Of a DNA stretch of 64,000 nucleotides, positions 61,989-64,000 are shown piece after piece (the stretch's first letter is position 1; the number at the start of each line of letters is the position of its first letter). A program made the position numbers and the translations under genes. The notes below the pieces were generated by a model. It was given only the letters and a program-made list of their open reading frames with translations, was not told where the DNA came from and did no database searches. The stretch spans positions 124,001-188,000 of the forward strand of contig QJNS01000140.1 in assembly GCA_004154925.1 (NCBI GenBank), read 5' to 3'. Origin of the DNA: Monosporascus cannonballus (lineage: Eukaryota; Ascomycota; Sordariomycetes; Xylariales).

Positions 61989-64000
61989 CGTATTAGATTT
62001 ATTTCGTATATTTGTAAATTCGTTAAGTTAAACCTTTAGCTTAAAAGTTTTGAATATCGAAGGAATAAATATTAGGAAACTGTTTTAAACAGTCTTTTCG
62101 CCAGATATTATAAGGAATTTATTATATCGAACATTTTAAACTAATAAAGTAAATAGATTTTTTATTAGGTTTAACGGTAAAAACAATTAAAAAGAGGATT
62201 ATTTATTTAAGTAAAAAATAACTGAAAATTTAAAAAAAAAAGCACGAAAAGTCTTAATAAAAAAACTTTTTAAAATATATAGATTTTTTTAGATGTCGAC
62301 GATCGCATTTTTCGAATAACGTAAAGTTTCTTAAACAAAGTATTAATCGTTAATTGTTATTTGTAATGTGTAATATAATTTTTATTAACGTTTTCGAAAT
62401 AAAATACAAGAAAATAATAAAATTATATATACATATATTATTCATTTAAAAAAAGTTTTAACGTATATAAATATTATTTCGTATATTATACTTTGTTGTA
62501 AAAGAAAAAATACAATTACGTATTTATCGTCCGATACCCTAGTTTTATTATTTACTTGACATTCGACGGGCCAGTTAATTAAGTATTTTGTTTCGAATTT
62601 GGCGACCGCCTTGTTAACCGTAACGAAAATTTCTTTTTTAAAACGTTATTTGTCGTTTTTGGCCATATAACCTATTTATTTAATAAGATATTTAACGGAT
62701 AAGCTTTTTTATATTAGTAAAACTTATGGCTAACGATACCGTCGATCTTTAATTTTGTTTATTACCGTTTATAGCTATAAGGTTAAGTTTAGCTATTTTT
62801 TTATTAAACGGTTTTGTTATCTTGGTTTACAAAATTAAATTACCAAAATACCGGGGGAAATGTTTTAGTAATTAAAAAGAATTAATTGATAAGTTTAATT
62901 CTTTACTCTTTTCATGATCTTAAATATTTCCACCTAGATAGGTGAATATTTCCACTTAGGCTAATTTAAACAATATTTTTAATATAATTTAAAATATATA
63001 ATTTCGTCGTGGTATATTAGTTATCGTATATTTTAGTAACTATATTGGTAATAACGGCTAATTATCCGTTTTTCGCTTGTAATATTTTTCTGTAATATTT
63101 ATTATATGTTTTACGAATTTTTCTTTCGTTTAATATATTTATTATCGACATTAATTAAAACTTAACTTTGAGTTTATTTGGCAATTTGTTTATTATACTT
63201 ATTAAGGAATCATTGAAATAATCTTATAAAAAAAGTATTATATTAATTTATGACATTTTAAGATTGGTATCCGTATAGAAACGTATAGCGATTCTTTTGG
63301 TTTGATTTCCTTTTTCCGACAAGCCGTCGGTTGATAAATAGTATACGGTAAAAAAAATTAATTCCTAGAATGACGAAAGTTTCGTTTTATAAGATAAAAG
63401 TAGATTTTAAGGTTTTGTCCTTGATAATTATAATTAATAAATTTTAATTCTAAAGTTTTACCATTTATAACATTATAACTATTTAATTTCTAATTATTTA
63501 CTGTGTATTGTTTAATATTAATAATATTTTAATAGTTATATATAAAGTAATATATAGGTTATATAGAAAAACAATATTTTAATACGGTTTAAAAATATAC
63601 TCTAATATTATTTTCGACATATTTTTATTAAAATCTATAATTGTCCTATAATATGGTAACTTGAACGTTAATAAACCTAATAACTTCCATAATAATTCTT
63701 TTGGATTAATGCAGCTTTTGCGGTAAATCGGATAAACGTCAAAATATCTCAAAAATTTATAATATTCTTTTGCTAAATAAATATTACGTAGATTTTTTAT
63801 GATGGGTTTTTTGCCGAAAACTAATTCTGATTATAAATAAACTTTCAAATCTTTATAAAGTAAATAAAAAGAATGTATAAATTTTTATAGCCGTTAAATG
63901 CTATATAATAAAAAGTTTTATTTTATATTTCTAATATTTTATATTGTTATCTTTTCGTTTATTTGTTTTTTTATAATGAGGTATATATATGCATTTATCG
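61989..64000. other. AT-rich sequence right of D, no gene recognised
   Basis: No LTR ends or domains found. The minus strand from about 62700 to 62530 has a protein-like piece without stops (MAKNDKQRFKKEIFVTVN, then KAVAKFETKYLINWPVE, if one stop at a Gln codon is allowed), of unknown family. At 62923-62960 the word aatatttccac(c/t)ta(g) occurs twice, with a small hairpin between. The rest is A/T only. Confidence 0.45.

Noticed and set aside
1..64000. Mitochondrial DNA, because of the very high A+T
   Set aside because: Nested LTR elements, RIP-type changes and a nuclear-type phosphotransferase gene; no mitochondrial genes, rRNA or tRNA seen.
1..64000. CRISPR arrays, bacterial operons or ribosome binding sites
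   Set aside because: Nothing of the kind; the sequence is eukaryotic repeat DNA. The tandem repeats found have no spacers.

Overview
This window looks like a gene-poor, AT-rich isochore of a filamentous ascomycete (Pezizomycotina) that has, or had, repeat-induced point mutation (RIP). By eye about four fifths of the bases are A or T. CA/TG dinucleotides are scarce, TA is very common, and many surviving C and G bases sit in CG. Almost every reading frame is a retrotransposon relic in which Cys, Trp, Asp, Gln and His codons have become Tyr, stop, Asn, stop and Tyr, as C-to-T and G-to-A change predicts.

Layout. (1) 1-5539: minus-strand Ty3/gypsy copy G1, cut by the window edge; its 5' LTR is at 5333-5539. 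(2) 5540-15925: plus-strand copy G2 of the same family, starting abruptly at its RNase H-integrase junction and ending in a 3' LTR. G1 appears to have inserted into G2. (3) 8925-15603: complete chromovirus A inside G2, target duplication aatat. (4) 15926-16112: LTR fragment. (5) About 16240-17610: island of normal base composition with the only intact gene seen, an APH/choline-kinase-fold phosphotransferase (16429-17280, minus). (6) 17611-28930: AT-rich sequence without a recognised gene. (7) 28930-32700: older, strongly decayed chromovirus H. (8) 34454-41341: chromovirus C, minus. (9) 41342-41774: short less mutated island. (10) 41775-61988: chromovirus D (minus, duplication cgtat) split by two younger elements, B (45418-52076, plus, duplication aaggt) and I (53663-60426, minus, duplication taatt). 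Without them D is about 6.8 kb, like the others. (11) 61989-64000: AT-rich sequence without a recognised gene.

A, B, C, D and I share one plan: LTR, Gag with CCHC knuckle, protease, RT (YLDD), RNase H, integrase with zinc finger, C-terminal chromodomain, polypurine tract, LTR. Each also has a relic reading frame on the opposite strand between the chromodomain and the 3' LTR, always ending against the chromodomain. Their LTRs share the second half (presumed R-U5) but carry four unrelated first halves (U3), with A and I alike. Inside each element RIP is strongest in the body and fades toward the two outer edges.

A chromodomain integrase is known in this lineage to favour H3K9-methylated chromatin, which would explain the nesting. 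The phosphotransferase gene is a single-copy survivor in this landscape. All coordinates of decayed domains are approximate; no alignment or database search could be run.
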